Source: Paenibacillus sp. CF384 (GTDB lineage: Bacteria; Bacillota; Bacilli; Paenibacillales; Paenibacillaceae). Taken from it: a stretch of DNA of 64,000 nucleotides. Position numbers and translations under genes: made by a program. The notes beneath the pieces were generated by a model. It was not told the DNA's origin. It did not search any database and saw only the letters and a list, made by a program, of their open reading frames with translations. The stretch spans positions 248,001-312,000 of the forward strand of contig NZ_FNNV01000004.1 in assembly GCF_900106745.1 (NCBI RefSeq), written 5' to 3'. Shown piece by piece: positions 37,858-46,546 of this stretch (positions are counted from its first letter, which is position 1; the number at the start of each line of letters is the position of its first letter).

Positions 37858-38829
37858 ATTAAGACAGCTCAAAAACATTCGACGACTCATTCCGCGGGTC
37901 AAACTAGGGCATCATCTAAAACCTTGACTCCTTCACATTTACATCCAGTCTTGCAGCTGCAGCGCATGATTGGTAATCGGGCAACCGTCAGTTTATTAAA
38001 GGCTAATCAAAAGCCCATACAACGTAATGAATACCCTTCGAACGACGAGTTAGAGAGTGCAAGCAATAAGGTGGAAGGCGACGATAACCGCACGCCAGGA
38101 CTTGCTTTAGCTAAATCCGATGCACAATCGGAACCGGAGTCTATGCCTGTTGCCAAATATAACGAGGAATTAAAAAGATGGTTTATTGACGGCGAATTGG
38201 CGACCGGAACATTTCTATTTGTGACGAAGCGCGATAAAAGCGATCTGGGAACTCTCTACCTTGCAAAGGATTCGGAGGTAAAAGGCAAACATGATAATGT
38301 GAAGCCCGTTGGACATATGGGTCTGGCAAGGAGGGCCGGGGCAGTCGAGGAGAACAAAGAAGTTGTAGGCTATGCAGGTAATATCGTGTTTACGGAAGGC
38401 TACGTTGCGCGTTGGACCAATGATTCCGGGCACTTCACGCCGCCTGGATTGAAACAGGAGTCTACACAGAAAGATAAGTCCTACTGGGGATTGCCTTATA
38501 AAGCTTTCAAAGATTTCAAGACGCTGGGGGACCCGCCCGATACTTCTCTTGTGAAACCATTTGCCGAAATGATGCAGAAGCGCGAAGAAATTAATCAAGT
38601 AATCGAAGAGGCTAAGGAAGAAGCTAATCACAATGAGAAATTTATTGCTGGAAAAGCTGTGAAAAAACTTAAAGGAGGTTCGTTAATTCCTGAGAGCCTC
38701 ACACAGGGGAGTGCAAAGAGGCTTATTGAATTCTTTGTTGAAAAAAGGGCATTGTCTGACGAGGAATTTGCTGTGGAAGGCATGAGAAAAGTGATTAACA
38801 AACAAATCATTGTCCTTAAAGATTCATGA
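37858..38829 (+). CDS. Protein with eCIS-effector-like leader; probable ATT start
   Basis: A soluble protein of about 323 residues. Near residue 30 it carries HPVLQLQRMIGNRATVSLL, the leader seen in cargo proteins of extracellular contractile injection systems and in DUF4157 proteins. The rest (YNEELKRWFIDGELATGT and onward) is unrecognised, with Lys/Glu-rich helices near the end. The frame opens after TAA at 37852. GTAAGGGGG at 37841 sits 8 bases before ATT at 37858, and no ATG, GTG or TTG occurs until TTG at 37924, which has no ribosome site. An AUU start is therefore likely; a sequence error of ATG is the alternative. No injection-system structural genes are in the window. Confidence 0.6.
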   Translation: MKTAQKHSTTHSAGQTRASSKTLTPSHLHPVLQLQRMIGNRATVSLLKANQKPIQRNEYPSNDELESASNKVEGDDNRTPGLALAKSDAQSEPESMPVAKYNEELKRWFIDGELATGTFLFVTKRDKSDLGTLYLAKDSEVKGKHDNVKPVGHMGLARRAGAVEENKEVVGYAGNIVFTEGYVARWTNDSGHFTPPGLKQESTQKDKSYWGLPYKAFKDFKTLGDPPDTSLVKPFAEMMQKREEINQVIEEAKEEANHNEKFIAGKAVKKLKGGSLIPESLTQGSAKRLIEFFVEKRALSDEEFAVEGMRKVINKQIIVLKDS

Positions 38830-38871
38830 CGCTAGAAATGAATACATCCGCATACATGTGAGGTCATGCTA

Positions 38872-39432
38872 ATGAACTATCAAGTTACTTCGAATTGGGA
38901 TGAGCGCTTATGGCGCAAGGTAGAGCCGGTGTACCGGGAAGCCTTTCCCGAACATAGAGGGAAGAGCGAGGGCGTCATCCGCCGCATGTTTCAGCGCAAG
39001 CTGAGCGAGCTGCATACATGGATGGAAGAAGGCGAAGTCGTCGCTATGGCGCTGACAGCGACTGACCCTGAGGCGCATGTGCTCGTAATCGACTATCTCG
39101 CCGTGCGGGCAAGTCGAAGAGGCGGCGGTCTTGGCCGCCATTGCGTGGAAGAGATCAGCGAGTGGGCGAAGTCGTCGGAAGCCTGCCGCGCGATCATTAT
39201 CGAGGTTGAAGCGGAGCAAACGGAGGAGAATGCGGAGCGCATCCGATTCTGGCAGCGGACAGGCTTTCAGCTCACCAGTTATGTGCATCCTTACATCTGG
39301 GTGCCTGAGACGTATCACGCGATGTATTTGCCGCTCGCGCCTGCGTTTAAGCCGGAGGATGATGGTCAATCGCTGTTCTCATTCATCACCAAGTATCACG
39401 AGAAAGCGTACCGCGGCGGCGATATTAAATAG
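38872..39432 (+). CDS. GNAT family N-acetyltransferase
   Basis: A 186-residue acetyltransferase-fold protein with the acetyl-CoA binding region in VIDYLAVRASRRGGGLGRHC (about residues 64-83) and a following WAKSSEACRAIIIEVE strand. Donor and acceptor are unknown. ATG at 38872 is preferred over 38866 because GAGGTC at 38860 is then 6 bases away. A perfect long hairpin follows the stop. Confidence 0.82.
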   Translation: MNYQVTSNWDERLWRKVEPVYREAFPEHRGKSEGVIRRMFQRKLSELHTWMEEGEVVAMALTATDPEAHVLVIDYLAVRASRRGGGLGRHCVEEISEWAKSSEACRAIIIEVEAEQTEENAERIRFWQRTGFQLTSYVHPYIWVPETYHAMYLPLAPAFKPEDDGQSLFSFITKYHEKAYRGGDIK

Positions 39433-39434
39433 CA

Positions 39435-39485
39435 TTGGATAACGACGAAACGGCGGCCTGAGGGCTGCCGTTTCGTCGTTATCCA
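39435..39485. terminator. Very long hairpin after the GNAT gene
   Basis: TTGGATAACGACGAAACGGC at 39435-39454 pairs with its near-perfect complement ending at 39485 around a TGAG loop, giving a stem of about 23 pairs. No T run follows, so it may block exonucleases or halt transcription in another way. Confidence 0.6.
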
Positions 39486-39504
39486 AGAACGGAACATGAA
39501 GATC

Positions 39505-39533
39505 TTTACAAAAAGTCCTCCTTCACTTAATGG
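39505..39533 (+). promoter_or_regulatory. Promoter of the metallophosphoesterase 2-glpP operon
   Basis: TTTACA at 39505-39510 and TAATGG at 39528-39533 with 17 bases between. It matches the promoter at 36746-36774 in position and flanking bases. Confidence 0.6.
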
Positions 39534-39603
39534 ACAATCAACACTCGCCCTGTACCCTAAGGAAGAGCATTGACAAATCCATCTATCCAGGAGGAGAGAA
39601 CGA

Positions 39604-40464
39604 ATGAAACTACTGCTAATGGGTGACTTGCATTATCACGACATTGATACTACGATTCCGGGGCTGCCGGAGGCTAGGACGGCTTTCTACGGGACGCTGC
39701 TGGAGCAATTCCTGAATACGGATGCCGATGTGCATATATCGCTTGGGGACCTGACGAATTTCGGCTCGCGCGAGGAGCTGCTGGACGTGTATGATCTGCT
39801 GTGGCATGAGAAGCGGAATTTCATTCATGTGCTGGGCAACCATGATCTCTACTCGCAGACACGCGAGCAGGTGCTGGAGATTACGGGGCAGGAGCGTTAT
39901 CACGCCATCGATACGGACGTGGCGACGCTGGTGTTTCTGGACACGGCTAGAGAAATGAACACTGCCGATTGGAGCGGTTGGATGGATGATGAGCAGCTGC
40001 AATGGTTGGCGTACTGCGTGGAGAAATCCGGCACGAAGCCGCTGCTTGTCTTCGGTCATCACCCTGTGTATCAGACGACGACAAGGTCGGAGCTGGACAA
40101 AGGCTCGATTCATCCCAGCATCGACATGTGGAGCATTCTGAATCGGAAACAAGGAACAGGTGTTTATTTCAACGGGCACACGCATGTGGATTCAATCGTA
40201 GCGCAGAACAATTGGACGTTCGTGCAGTTGTCCGCAGCTTTGGATCAACCTGGCTTCCGCATGGTCGAGCTCGAGGATGAGCAGATCCGCATCTCGGCCA
40301 TAGATCTCACAGTCGAAGACGAAGGCTTGATGGAGCATGCTGAAACCCTTCATAAGCATATCTCGCATTACCGCTACAACCCCGACGCTCGCGGGCTAGA
40401 CACCGACCGTGAATATAACATTCCCTTGATGCCGGTAACCGCAACAGCGGAGCAGCCTCAATAA
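39604..40464 (+). CDS. Calcineurin-like metallophosphoesterase, paralogue 2
   Basis: A 286-residue paralogue of the protein at 36843, with the same motifs (LMGDLHYHD, SLGDLTN, LGNHDLY, FGHHPVY, NGHTHVDS). Its last base is shared with the glpP start (TAATG), so the two are translated together. This is the best evidence that the enzyme works in glycerol-phosphate metabolism. AGGAGGAGAG precedes ATG 39604. The specific substrate is inferred, not shown. Confidence 0.86.
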   Translation: MKLLLMGDLHYHDIDTTIPGLPEARTAFYGTLLEQFLNTDADVHISLGDLTNFGSREELLDVYDLLWHEKRNFIHVLGNHDLYSQTREQVLEITGQERYHAIDTDVATLVFLDTAREMNTADWSGWMDDEQLQWLAYCVEKSGTKPLLVFGHHPVYQTTTRSELDKGSIHPSIDMWSILNRKQGTGVYFNGHTHVDSIVAQNNWTFVQLSAALDQPGFRMVELEDEQIRISAIDLTVEDEGLMEHAETLHKHISHYRYNPDARGLDTDREYNIPLMPVTATAEQPQ

Positions 40465-41096
40465 TGGAGACAACCAGAACGAAGCAGGCTGCTTTGAACC
40501 ATGCCACCTTTCTGGAGCGCCTTGCCGCGCACAGAATGATCGCTTCCATTAAGGACCCGAGGCATATTGAGACCGCCTTGTCCTTACGCAACCAGTTGAG
40601 CGGCGTCTTCTTGTTAACCGGGCACATCGGCGTTATACAAGGATATGTGGATGTGTTCAAGCAGCACGAGCTCCCGGTCTTCCTGCATCTGGAGAAGATC
40701 GGCGGTCTCAGCACGGACAATTACGGGTTGGATTATCTGGCGAAGGTCATTAAGCCGACAGGCATTATTTCGACCAAGACCAATGTCGTGAAGACCGCGA
40801 AGAAGATGGGCCTGCTCACCATTCAACGTTTCTTCCTCGTCGATAGCGAAGGCTTGGACAACATTGCGAAGAGCCTCGCCCTGAGCGAGCCGGATATCGT
40901 GGAGGTCATGCCTGCTCGTATTCCTGATATATTTGACAAGGTGAAGGCGTTCACTTCGCTTCCGATCATTACCGGAGGTTTGCTGTACGAACCTGAGCAG
41001 GCGGAGAGTTGTTTGAGACACGGAGCCGCTGCGATCTCGACGTCTAAGCCGGAGTTATGGAAATGCATAGGATCTTCGCTCCTAACCACTAGATGA
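40464..41096 (+). CDS. glpP: Glycerol-3-phosphate-responsive antiterminator
   Basis: A 210-residue RNA-binding antiterminator of the GlpP family. It has a TIM-barrel-like sequence, with HRMIASIKDPRHIE near residue 22, VFLLTGHIGVIQGYV near 48, VFLHLEKIGGLSTDNYGL near 71, TNVVKTAKKMGLLTIQRFF near 104 and LPIITGGLLYEPEQ near 165. In Bacillus subtilis GlpP with glycerol-3-phosphate prevents termination in glpD and glpFK leaders. Here a terminator of the right type lies 95 bases downstream, before a ugp-type operon. The gene overlaps the phosphoesterase stop by one base. Confidence 0.93.
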   Translation: METTRTKQAALNHATFLERLAAHRMIASIKDPRHIETALSLRNQLSGVFLLTGHIGVIQGYVDVFKQHELPVFLHLEKIGGLSTDNYGLDYLAKVIKPTGIISTKTNVVKTAKKMGLLTIQRFFLVDSEGLDNIAKSLALSEPDIVEVMPARIPDIFDKVKAFTSLPIITGGLLYEPEQAESCLRHGAAAISTSKPELWKCIGSSLLTTR

Positions 41097-41130
41097 AAAT
41101 CCATATAATCTTTGCAATAGGATAACCTTG

Positions 41131-41138
41131 CGTTAACG
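41131..41138. promoter_or_regulatory. Palindrome in the leader promoter region
   Basis: CGTTAACG, flanked by TTG and AAA, is a small palindrome upstream of the leader terminator. It could be a cre-like CcpA site, but the match to the consensus is partial. Confidence 0.25.
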
Positions 41139-41190
41139 AAACTGCTGTATCATTCATTATGAAAAGTAAATAGCGATCGGTTGGAGTAAT

Positions 41191-41246
41191 GGAGAAACCT
41201 TATCCGCTTGAGGGCTAATAGCCTTCGGCAGGATTAAGGTTTCTTT
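41191..41246 (+). promoter_or_regulatory. Leader terminator, probable GlpP antitermination target
   Basis: GGAGAAACCTTATCC at 41191-41205 pairs with GGATTAAGGTTTC at 41231-41243 (one bulge), with an inner GGGCT/AGCC stem, followed by TTTTCT. It is a rho-independent terminator in the untranslated leader, 58 bases before the binding-protein start. The neighbouring glpP gene and the operon's function suggest GlpP controls read-through. This is inferred from position and family knowledge. Confidence 0.72.
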
Positions 41247-41303
41247 TCTGCACCCTCACGATCGTAAAACAAATTAGGTAGAGAAAAGGTGGAGGATTGG
41301 ACG

Positions 41304-42674
41304 ATGGTTAAGAAGCTTACTACTGTGACACTTGCGATGCTTATGACAACAGGAGTGCTGTCGGCATGCGGAGCAAGCGAGAAGAACACGGACAACAACA
41401 CTAGCGCAAACACAAACACTAGCGCGAATGCCAACACGAACAACACGACGGCAGGAGCAGCAGAGCCCGCGACAACAGATGCATCGAAGAAGATCGTAAT
41501 CAAATATTGGTATGCGTTCGGTGACAAAATCGAAGAAGCCAAGCAGCACATGGTTCAAACGTTCAATGAGTCGCAGGACAAAATTGAAGTCGTGGCGGAG
41601 CACCAAGGCAACTACGAGGATCTCCACGCGAAAGTACAAGCAGCCTTCGCAGCCGGAGACGCGCCTGCGGTATCCGATCTTGAAATCTCATCCACGGGTG
41701 TATTCGCTCACTCCGGCATGCTGGAAGAATTGACAGCTTATGCAGAGCGCGACAAGGATCAGCTGAAGCTGGATGATTTTAACCCGGGTCTGATGGGCAA
41801 TGCCTACGTGGACAGCAAGCTGTACGGCCTTCCATTCATGCGCAGCACGCCGATTCTATATAAGAACGTCACGATGCTCAAAGACGCCGGACTCGACCCT
41901 GCTGGACCAAAAACATGGGATGAGCTGGAAGAATACTCCCGCGTCCTGAAGTCGAAAGGCAAGCTCGGCATGACGGTACCTGCTGATATCTGGTTCTATG
42001 AAGGTCTAGTTGCCCAAAGCGGCGGCAAAATGCTCAGCGAAGACGGCAAGACAGCCACGTTCAATACGCCTGAAGGTGTTGCGCCAGTTGAGTTCTGGAA
42101 GAAGCTGAACAGCGAAGGGTTGATCAAGATCCCGATGGGTGACGAAGCGGGAGCAACGGCGGATAAAGACTGGTCTAACCAACTGTCTGCATTCAAATTT
42201 GCTTCGACGGCCGGCGTAACCGGAAGCCTGGAACTGGCTAAGCAAGGCGGCTTCGAGATGGAGACTTCGTTCATGCCTTCCAATGTCAGCTACGGCGTTC
42301 CGACAGGCGGCTGTCAGCTTGTCATTACGTCGAAGATCAGCGATGAAGAGAAACAAGCCGCTTGGGAATTCTTGAAATGGATGACTTCGAAAGAAAATAC
42401 GATCTACCAGCACAAGCATGTCGGTTACTTGCCGACTCGTATGTCCGCTGTGGAGAGCGATGAGCTGAAGGCGCATTTTGCCGAGTTCCCGCAATTCAAG
42501 GTAGCCGTTGATCAGCTGCAATACGCTAGACCGCGCCCAATGGAGAACGCATATCCGGAAGTGGCGAAGGTCATCAGAGAAGCGATCGAGAAAGCCATTC
42601 TCGATCCGAAAACAACGCCGCAGGAAGCGATGGATCAAGCGGCGGAGAAAGCCAACAAGCTGCTCGCCAAATAA
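41304..42674 (+). CDS. UgpB-like glycerol-3-phosphate/glycerophosphodiester-binding lipoprotein
   Basis: A 456-residue lipoprotein (lipobox LSACG after MTTGV, Cys near 21). An Asn/Thr-rich linker is followed by a family 1 solute-binding domain starting KIVIKYWYAFGDKIEEAK and including LEISSTGVFAHSGMLEEL, GLPFMRSTPILYKN and a C-terminal GYLPTRMSAV. The best-known relatives are UgpB proteins, which bind glycerol-3-phosphate or glycerophosphocholine. ATG at 41304 is preceded by GGTGGAGG. First gene of the ugp-like operon, downstream of the leader terminator. Confidence 0.87.
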   Translation: MVKKLTTVTLAMLMTTGVLSACGASEKNTDNNTSANTNTSANANTNNTTAGAAEPATTDASKKIVIKYWYAFGDKIEEAKQHMVQTFNESQDKIEVVAEHQGNYEDLHAKVQAAFAAGDAPAVSDLEISSTGVFAHSGMLEELTAYAERDKDQLKLDDFNPGLMGNAYVDSKLYGLPFMRSTPILYKNVTMLKDAGLDPAGPKTWDELEEYSRVLKSKGKLGMTVPADIWFYEGLVAQSGGKMLSEDGKTATFNTPEGVAPVEFWKKLNSEGLIKIPMGDEAGATADKDWSNQLSAFKFASTAGVTGSLELAKQGGFEMETSFMPSNVSYGVPTGGCQLVITSKISDEEKQAAWEFLKWMTSKENTIYQHKHVGYLPTRMSAVESDELKAHFAEFPQFKVAVDQLQYARPRPMENAYPEVAKVIREAIEKAILDPKTTPQEAMDQAAEKANKLLAK

Positions 42675-42690
42675 GATTTCGCACTACAAC

Positions 42691-42726
42691 CAAGGAGGAG
42701 CCTTGCGCTCGCAAGTCTTCTCCTTG
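42691..42726 (+). promoter_or_regulatory. Intercistronic hairpin after the UgpB-like gene
   Basis: CAAGGAGGAGCCTTG at 42691-42705 pairs with CAAGTCTTCTCCTTG at 42711-42725. It lacks a T run. As in the other importer operon, it sits directly after the binding-protein gene and probably favours that gene's expression. Confidence 0.6.
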
Positions 42727-42755
42727 TCATCTCAAGAGCAGGGGAGCTTGCATCA

Positions 42756-43673
42756 ATGCACAACGAGAATTGGTTGTCTGGGATTAAAGTGGTTATTTTC
42801 GATATGGACGGGACGCTCTACCAGGAAGATACCTATCTGGATCGGTATATCCGTTACCTCTTAGAGGGCACGGCGCATGAAGGAGAAACCGATGCAGCCA
42901 TTCAATTAGGGAGAGCGATTCGGGCAGGCGAGCATGCGATCCAATTCGGACATTTCTATCATAAGCGGGATGATGTGTGGTTGGTTCGAGAGGGAACGTC
43001 GTTCGTCCGGGGCAATACCTGGGAGGGGACTAAAGTGGCCGATGAGCAAGCTCTTGGTTACGGAACGGTGTCTGCCCAAGTGCAGCATCTTGTTCCGATT
43101 GGCGACCCATGGGGCATTGCAGCGGCACTTAACCACAGATATAAACTTCCCGAACAGAATCTGAAAGCCGCGTTCGATCGGGTTCGTAAGGAAATGGTCG
43201 AAGAAGCTCGCTATCAATTCTTCTGCCACACCGACTTGTTCCGAGCCATCCAAGAGCTGACCGCTGTCGAGATTAAAGCGCTCATGACCAATACCCATCA
43301 CATTTCCGGTATCGAGTTCACGAGCTATATGGGAATCCGTCATTTGTTCGAAGAGGTCGTGTACGACGCCAATAAGCCTAACGGCCTTCATTTATACATG
43401 AAAACGCTGCTTGAGCAAGGGTACCAGGCACATGAAATTCTGTCGATTGGGGATAACCCGTGGAATGATCTGCATCCGGTGAAGCAGCTGGGCGGCAGAA
43501 CTTGTTTGATCTCTCCTTATCCAAGCAGTGATCGGGAGGTCTGGGATTTGCGTTTGCACCATCTGGATGAGCTGGAGCAGCTCATGCGTACGATTCAACA
43601 ATCCATCACAAGGAGGAACATGGCGGATGGCGAAGATCGAATTGAAGCAGATCGGCAAGAAGTTCAAGGATGA
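42756..43673 (+). CDS. HAD-superfamily hydrolase
   Basis: A 305-residue HAD phosphatase with motif I VVIFDMDGTLYQED near residue 11 (nucleophile and acid/base Asp), motif II threonine in LMTNTHHIS near 176, and motif III/IV in SIGDNPWNDLHP near 231. The cap domain is inserted after motif I (type C1). Substrate is unknown, but its place between the UgpB-like and UgpC genes suggests glycerol-3-phosphate or a related phosphomonoester. The last 47 bases overlap ugpC. Starts at ATG 42756; GAGCAGGGGAGC precedes. Confidence 0.82.
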   Translation: MHNENWLSGIKVVIFDMDGTLYQEDTYLDRYIRYLLEGTAHEGETDAAIQLGRAIRAGEHAIQFGHFYHKRDDVWLVREGTSFVRGNTWEGTKVADEQALGYGTVSAQVQHLVPIGDPWGIAAALNHRYKLPEQNLKAAFDRVRKEMVEEARYQFFCHTDLFRAIQELTAVEIKALMTNTHHISGIEFTSYMGIRHLFEEVVYDANKPNGLHLYMKTLLEQGYQAHEILSIGDNPWNDLHPVKQLGGRTCLISPYPSSDREVWDLRLHHLDELEQLMRTIQQSITRRNMADGEDRIEADRQEVQG

Positions 43674-44703
43674 GACCGTCATTGAGAATTTGAACCTGAC
43701 CATCAAGGATGGATCGTTCACCGTTCTTGTCGGGCCTTCGGGCTGTGGGAAATCCACGACTCTGCGCATGGTAGCGGGGCTTGAGAAGCTGACGAGCGGG
43801 GAGATCTGGATAGACGATAAATGCGTGAACGATACGCCGCCGGGGCTGCGGGACGTGGCGATGGTTTTTCAGAACTATGCGCTGTATCCCACGATGACCG
43901 TGCGCGGCAATATCGAATTCGGCCTTAAGAATAGAGGCATTGCCAAGAGCGAGCGAGAGAAGCTGATCACGGACATTTGCGAGATTGTCGGTTTAGCTCC
44001 GCATCTGAACAAGAAACCGCAGACCTTATCCGGCGGACAACGCCAGCGGGTGGCGCTCGCTCGGGCCATGGTGAAACAGCCGAAGGTGTTCATTCTCGAT
44101 GAGCCCTTGTCCAATCTGGACGCGAAGCTGCGTAACCAGATGAGAACGGAATTGATTCAGCTGCATAAGCGCCTTGGCACGACGTTCGTCTACGTGACGC
44201 ATGATCAGGTAGAAGCGATGTCGATGGGCGATGAGATCGTCGTCATGAACAAAGGGGTGATCCAACAAGCAGATACGCCGATGAAGCTGTATCATGACCC
44301 GGCTAACCAATTCACCGCGGAGTTCATCGGAACGCCAGCCATGAACATGATGGATGTACGAGATATCCACGAGCTGGAGATCCAGTCATCCAGCACTGTG
44401 AGCCGTGTAGGATTCCGTCCGGAGCAGGCGCTGATCGGCGCGGCCGAAGCGGTGGAAGGCTACGACATCGAAGGCGAGATTCTAACCCGCGAGAGCCTTG
44501 GAGCGGAAAATATCTATCAGATCCAATCGCGAAGCGGCATCTTCTTCGTCAAAACCTTCCTTGCTCCGCTAGTAACTACCGCGCACGTGAAAGTCACGAT
44601 TCCGTATGAGCAGCTCTATTATTTCGGGCTGAACGGAGAGAGACTGCGCGGCGTGGAGGCTCGGGCAAGCTCGAAACAATTGGCGACGGCTGGAGGCAGA
44701 TGA
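43627..44703 (+). CDS. ugpC: ABC transporter ATP-binding protein, UgpC/MsmX type
   Basis: A 358-residue ATPase of the CUT1 sugar class: Walker A (VGPSGCGKSTTLRM near 36), signature LSGGQRQRVALARAM near 134, Walker B (VFILDEPLSNLDAKL near 154), the switch histidine in YVTHDQVEAMS and a C-terminal TOBE-like regulatory domain. ATG at 43627 is chosen because AAGGAGGA lies at 43610 and the protein then starts MAKIELKQIGK; the frame opens earlier at 43528 within the HAD gene. It may also energise the lpl-type importer at 30.6 kb, which has no ATPase of its own. Confidence 0.9.
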   Translation: MAKIELKQIGKKFKDETVIENLNLTIKDGSFTVLVGPSGCGKSTTLRMVAGLEKLTSGEIWIDDKCVNDTPPGLRDVAMVFQNYALYPTMTVRGNIEFGLKNRGIAKSEREKLITDICEIVGLAPHLNKKPQTLSGGQRQRVALARAMVKQPKVFILDEPLSNLDAKLRNQMRTELIQLHKRLGTTFVYVTHDQVEAMSMGDEIVVMNKGVIQQADTPMKLYHDPANQFTAEFIGTPAMNMMDVRDIHELEIQSSSTVSRVGFRPEQALIGAAEAVEGYDIEGEILTRESLGAENIYQIQSRSGIFFVKTFLAPLVTTAHVKVTIPYEQLYYFGLNGERLRGVEARASSKQLATAGGR

Positions 44704-44704
44704 C

Positions 44705-45577
44705 ATGACGGTATGGGAAAGACTGCGTCCGTATAGCATGGTCGCCCCGGCGATTATCGTATTCTCCTTGTTCTTCATCTATCCCATCTTCTACATGATC
44801 TACTTAAGCATGTTCGATTGGAATTTCGTCAGCCCGACGAAGACCTTCGTAGGCATGCAGAACTTCAAAGACCTGCTGTCGGAGCCGGATTTCCGGCAGG
44901 TACTTACGAACACGACGATTTACACGCTGCTGACGGTAACGCTGACGACCGGAATCGCGCTGCTGCTCGCCCTATGGCTGAATCGCAAAAGCTTCTTCCA
45001 CGGCTTCGTCCAAGGCGCGATCTTCAGCCCGCACATTATCTCGCTCGTGTCGATTTCCTTGCTATGGAGCTGGTTGATGGATCCCGAGTACGGGCTGCTC
45101 AACTGGGTAATCGGGCTCGTGGGTTTCGGTAAGCTGGCATGGTTGTCTCATCCTAGCACATCACTCGTCTCGCTGGTTATCGTAGCCGTATGGAAAGGAC
45201 TCGGCTATAACGCGTTGGTGTTCATCGCAGGGCTGCAGAGCATCCCGCCAGATATCTTTGAAGCGGCTTCTCTGGATCGTTCGAAGCCATGGACGACGTT
45301 CAGGAAGCTGATCCTGCCGATGCTGTCGCCTTCGATTTTCTTCCTGGTGGTCATTAACATGATTGGTTCGTTCCAAGTATTCGAGACCATCGCCATTATG
45401 ACGCAGGGCGGGCCGATCAACTCTACTAATACGCTGGTCTATTTCATCTACGAGAACGGATTCCGGTTCTTCAAGATCGGTTATGCTTCTGCGGCCGGCG
45501 TCATCTTGCTGGTCATCATCGGGATTCTTACGATTATCTATTTCAAATTACTGTCGAAGCGCGTTCATTACCGTTAA
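44705..45577 (+). CDS. ugpA: ABC transporter permease, UgpA-like
   Basis: A 290-residue permease with six membrane segments and the EAA loop PPDIFEAASLDRSKPWTTFR near residue 179. It starts one base after the ugpC stop, with GGAGG at 44692, and pairs with the permease at 45593. Assigned UgpA by operon order. Confidence 0.87.
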   Translation: MTVWERLRPYSMVAPAIIVFSLFFIYPIFYMIYLSMFDWNFVSPTKTFVGMQNFKDLLSEPDFRQVLTNTTIYTLLTVTLTTGIALLLALWLNRKSFFHGFVQGAIFSPHIISLVSISLLWSWLMDPEYGLLNWVIGLVGFGKLAWLSHPSTSLVSLVIVAVWKGLGYNALVFIAGLQSIPPDIFEAASLDRSKPWTTFRKLILPMLSPSIFFLVVINMIGSFQVFETIAIMTQGGPINSTNTLVYFIYENGFRFFKIGYASAAGVILLVIIGILTIIYFKLLSKRVHYR

Positions 45578-45592
45578 GAAGAGGTGAAGCTC

Positions 45593-46516
45593 TTGAAAGC
45601 CGTAGACAATACGATCAGCGGCCCATCTATGGGGACTGCTGCTGCAAGCAGTAAGCTCAGTCATGTACGTACCCGTGAAGCGACGATCAGACGTGCAATA
45701 TCTGCTTTGTTGGGCGGGTTAAATACGATTGGCCTTCTGGTGCTGGTGTTGATTTTTGCAATGCCGTTCTTTTGGATGCTCTCCACATCGCTGAAGACGT
45801 TGTCCGAGACAATGGTATTCCCGCCGCAGTGGATTCCGGTCGATCCGGTCTGGGAGAATTATTCGAAAGCGTGGAACACGGGACCTTTCCTGAACTATTT
45901 CACGAACAGCGTCATCATTGCGGTCGGCATTCTGATCCTGCAGATGATGACGATCATTCCGGCGGCGTATGCTTTTGCCAGATATAAGTTCGTCGGTTCG
46001 GGTTTCCTGTTCGGCATCGTTATGGTGACACTGATGATTCCGGCTCAGCTGATCTTCCTGCCTGTATACCTGGAGCTGAGTGCATTCAAGCTGCTCAATA
46101 CGCATCTTGGCTTGATCCTGCCCTTCGCGTCCAGCGCCTTCGGCATCTTCCTGCTGCGGCAGGCATTCATGCAAATCTCCGATGAGCTGATCGAAGCGGC
46201 GCGACTGGATCAGGCTGCCGAATGGAAGGTCATCGTGCAGATCATGGTGCCGCTCGTGAAGCCAGTGCTGGTGACGTTCGCCTTGTTCAGCTTTATTGCG
46301 CACTGGAATGACTACTTCTGGCCGCTTGTGATGACGACTAACGAAACAGCAAGAACGCTGCCGCTTGGCATCGCCAAGATTCGAGAAGTGGAAGGCGTTG
46401 CGACGTGGAATATTCTGATGGCCGGCAACGTGATTCTTGTCGTGCCGATCCTCATCGTATTCTTCTTATCGCAGCGGCAGATTATCAAGGCCTTCGTGTA
46501 TAACGGCGTCAAATAA
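45593..46516 (+). CDS. ugpE: ABC transporter permease, UgpE-like
   Basis: About 307 residues: a polar N-terminal stretch of about 30 residues, then six membrane segments with the EAA loop SDELIEAARLDQAAEWKVIV near residue 201. TTG at 45593 is chosen because AAGAGGTGA at 45579-45587 is an ideal ribosome site for it; GTG at 45584 is the alternative. Second permease of the glycerophosphodiester importer. Confidence 0.86.
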   Translation: MKAVDNTISGPSMGTAAASSKLSHVRTREATIRRAISALLGGLNTIGLLVLVLIFAMPFFWMLSTSLKTLSETMVFPPQWIPVDPVWENYSKAWNTGPFLNYFTNSVIIAVGILILQMMTIIPAAYAFARYKFVGSGFLFGIVMVTLMIPAQLIFLPVYLELSAFKLLNTHLGLILPFASSAFGIFLLRQAFMQISDELIEAARLDQAAEWKVIVQIMVPLVKPVLVTFALFSFIAHWNDYFWPLVMTTNETARTLPLGIAKIREVEGVATWNILMAGNVILVVPILIVFFLSQRQIIKAFVYNGVK

Positions 46517-46546
46517 AATAGGAATGATGGGAAGGATGAAGTGACG

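Noticed and set aside
45719-46303. A 194-codon minus-strand open frame
   Set aside because: Antisense to the UgpE-like permease, rich in Arg/Gln/His as expected from a shadow frame.
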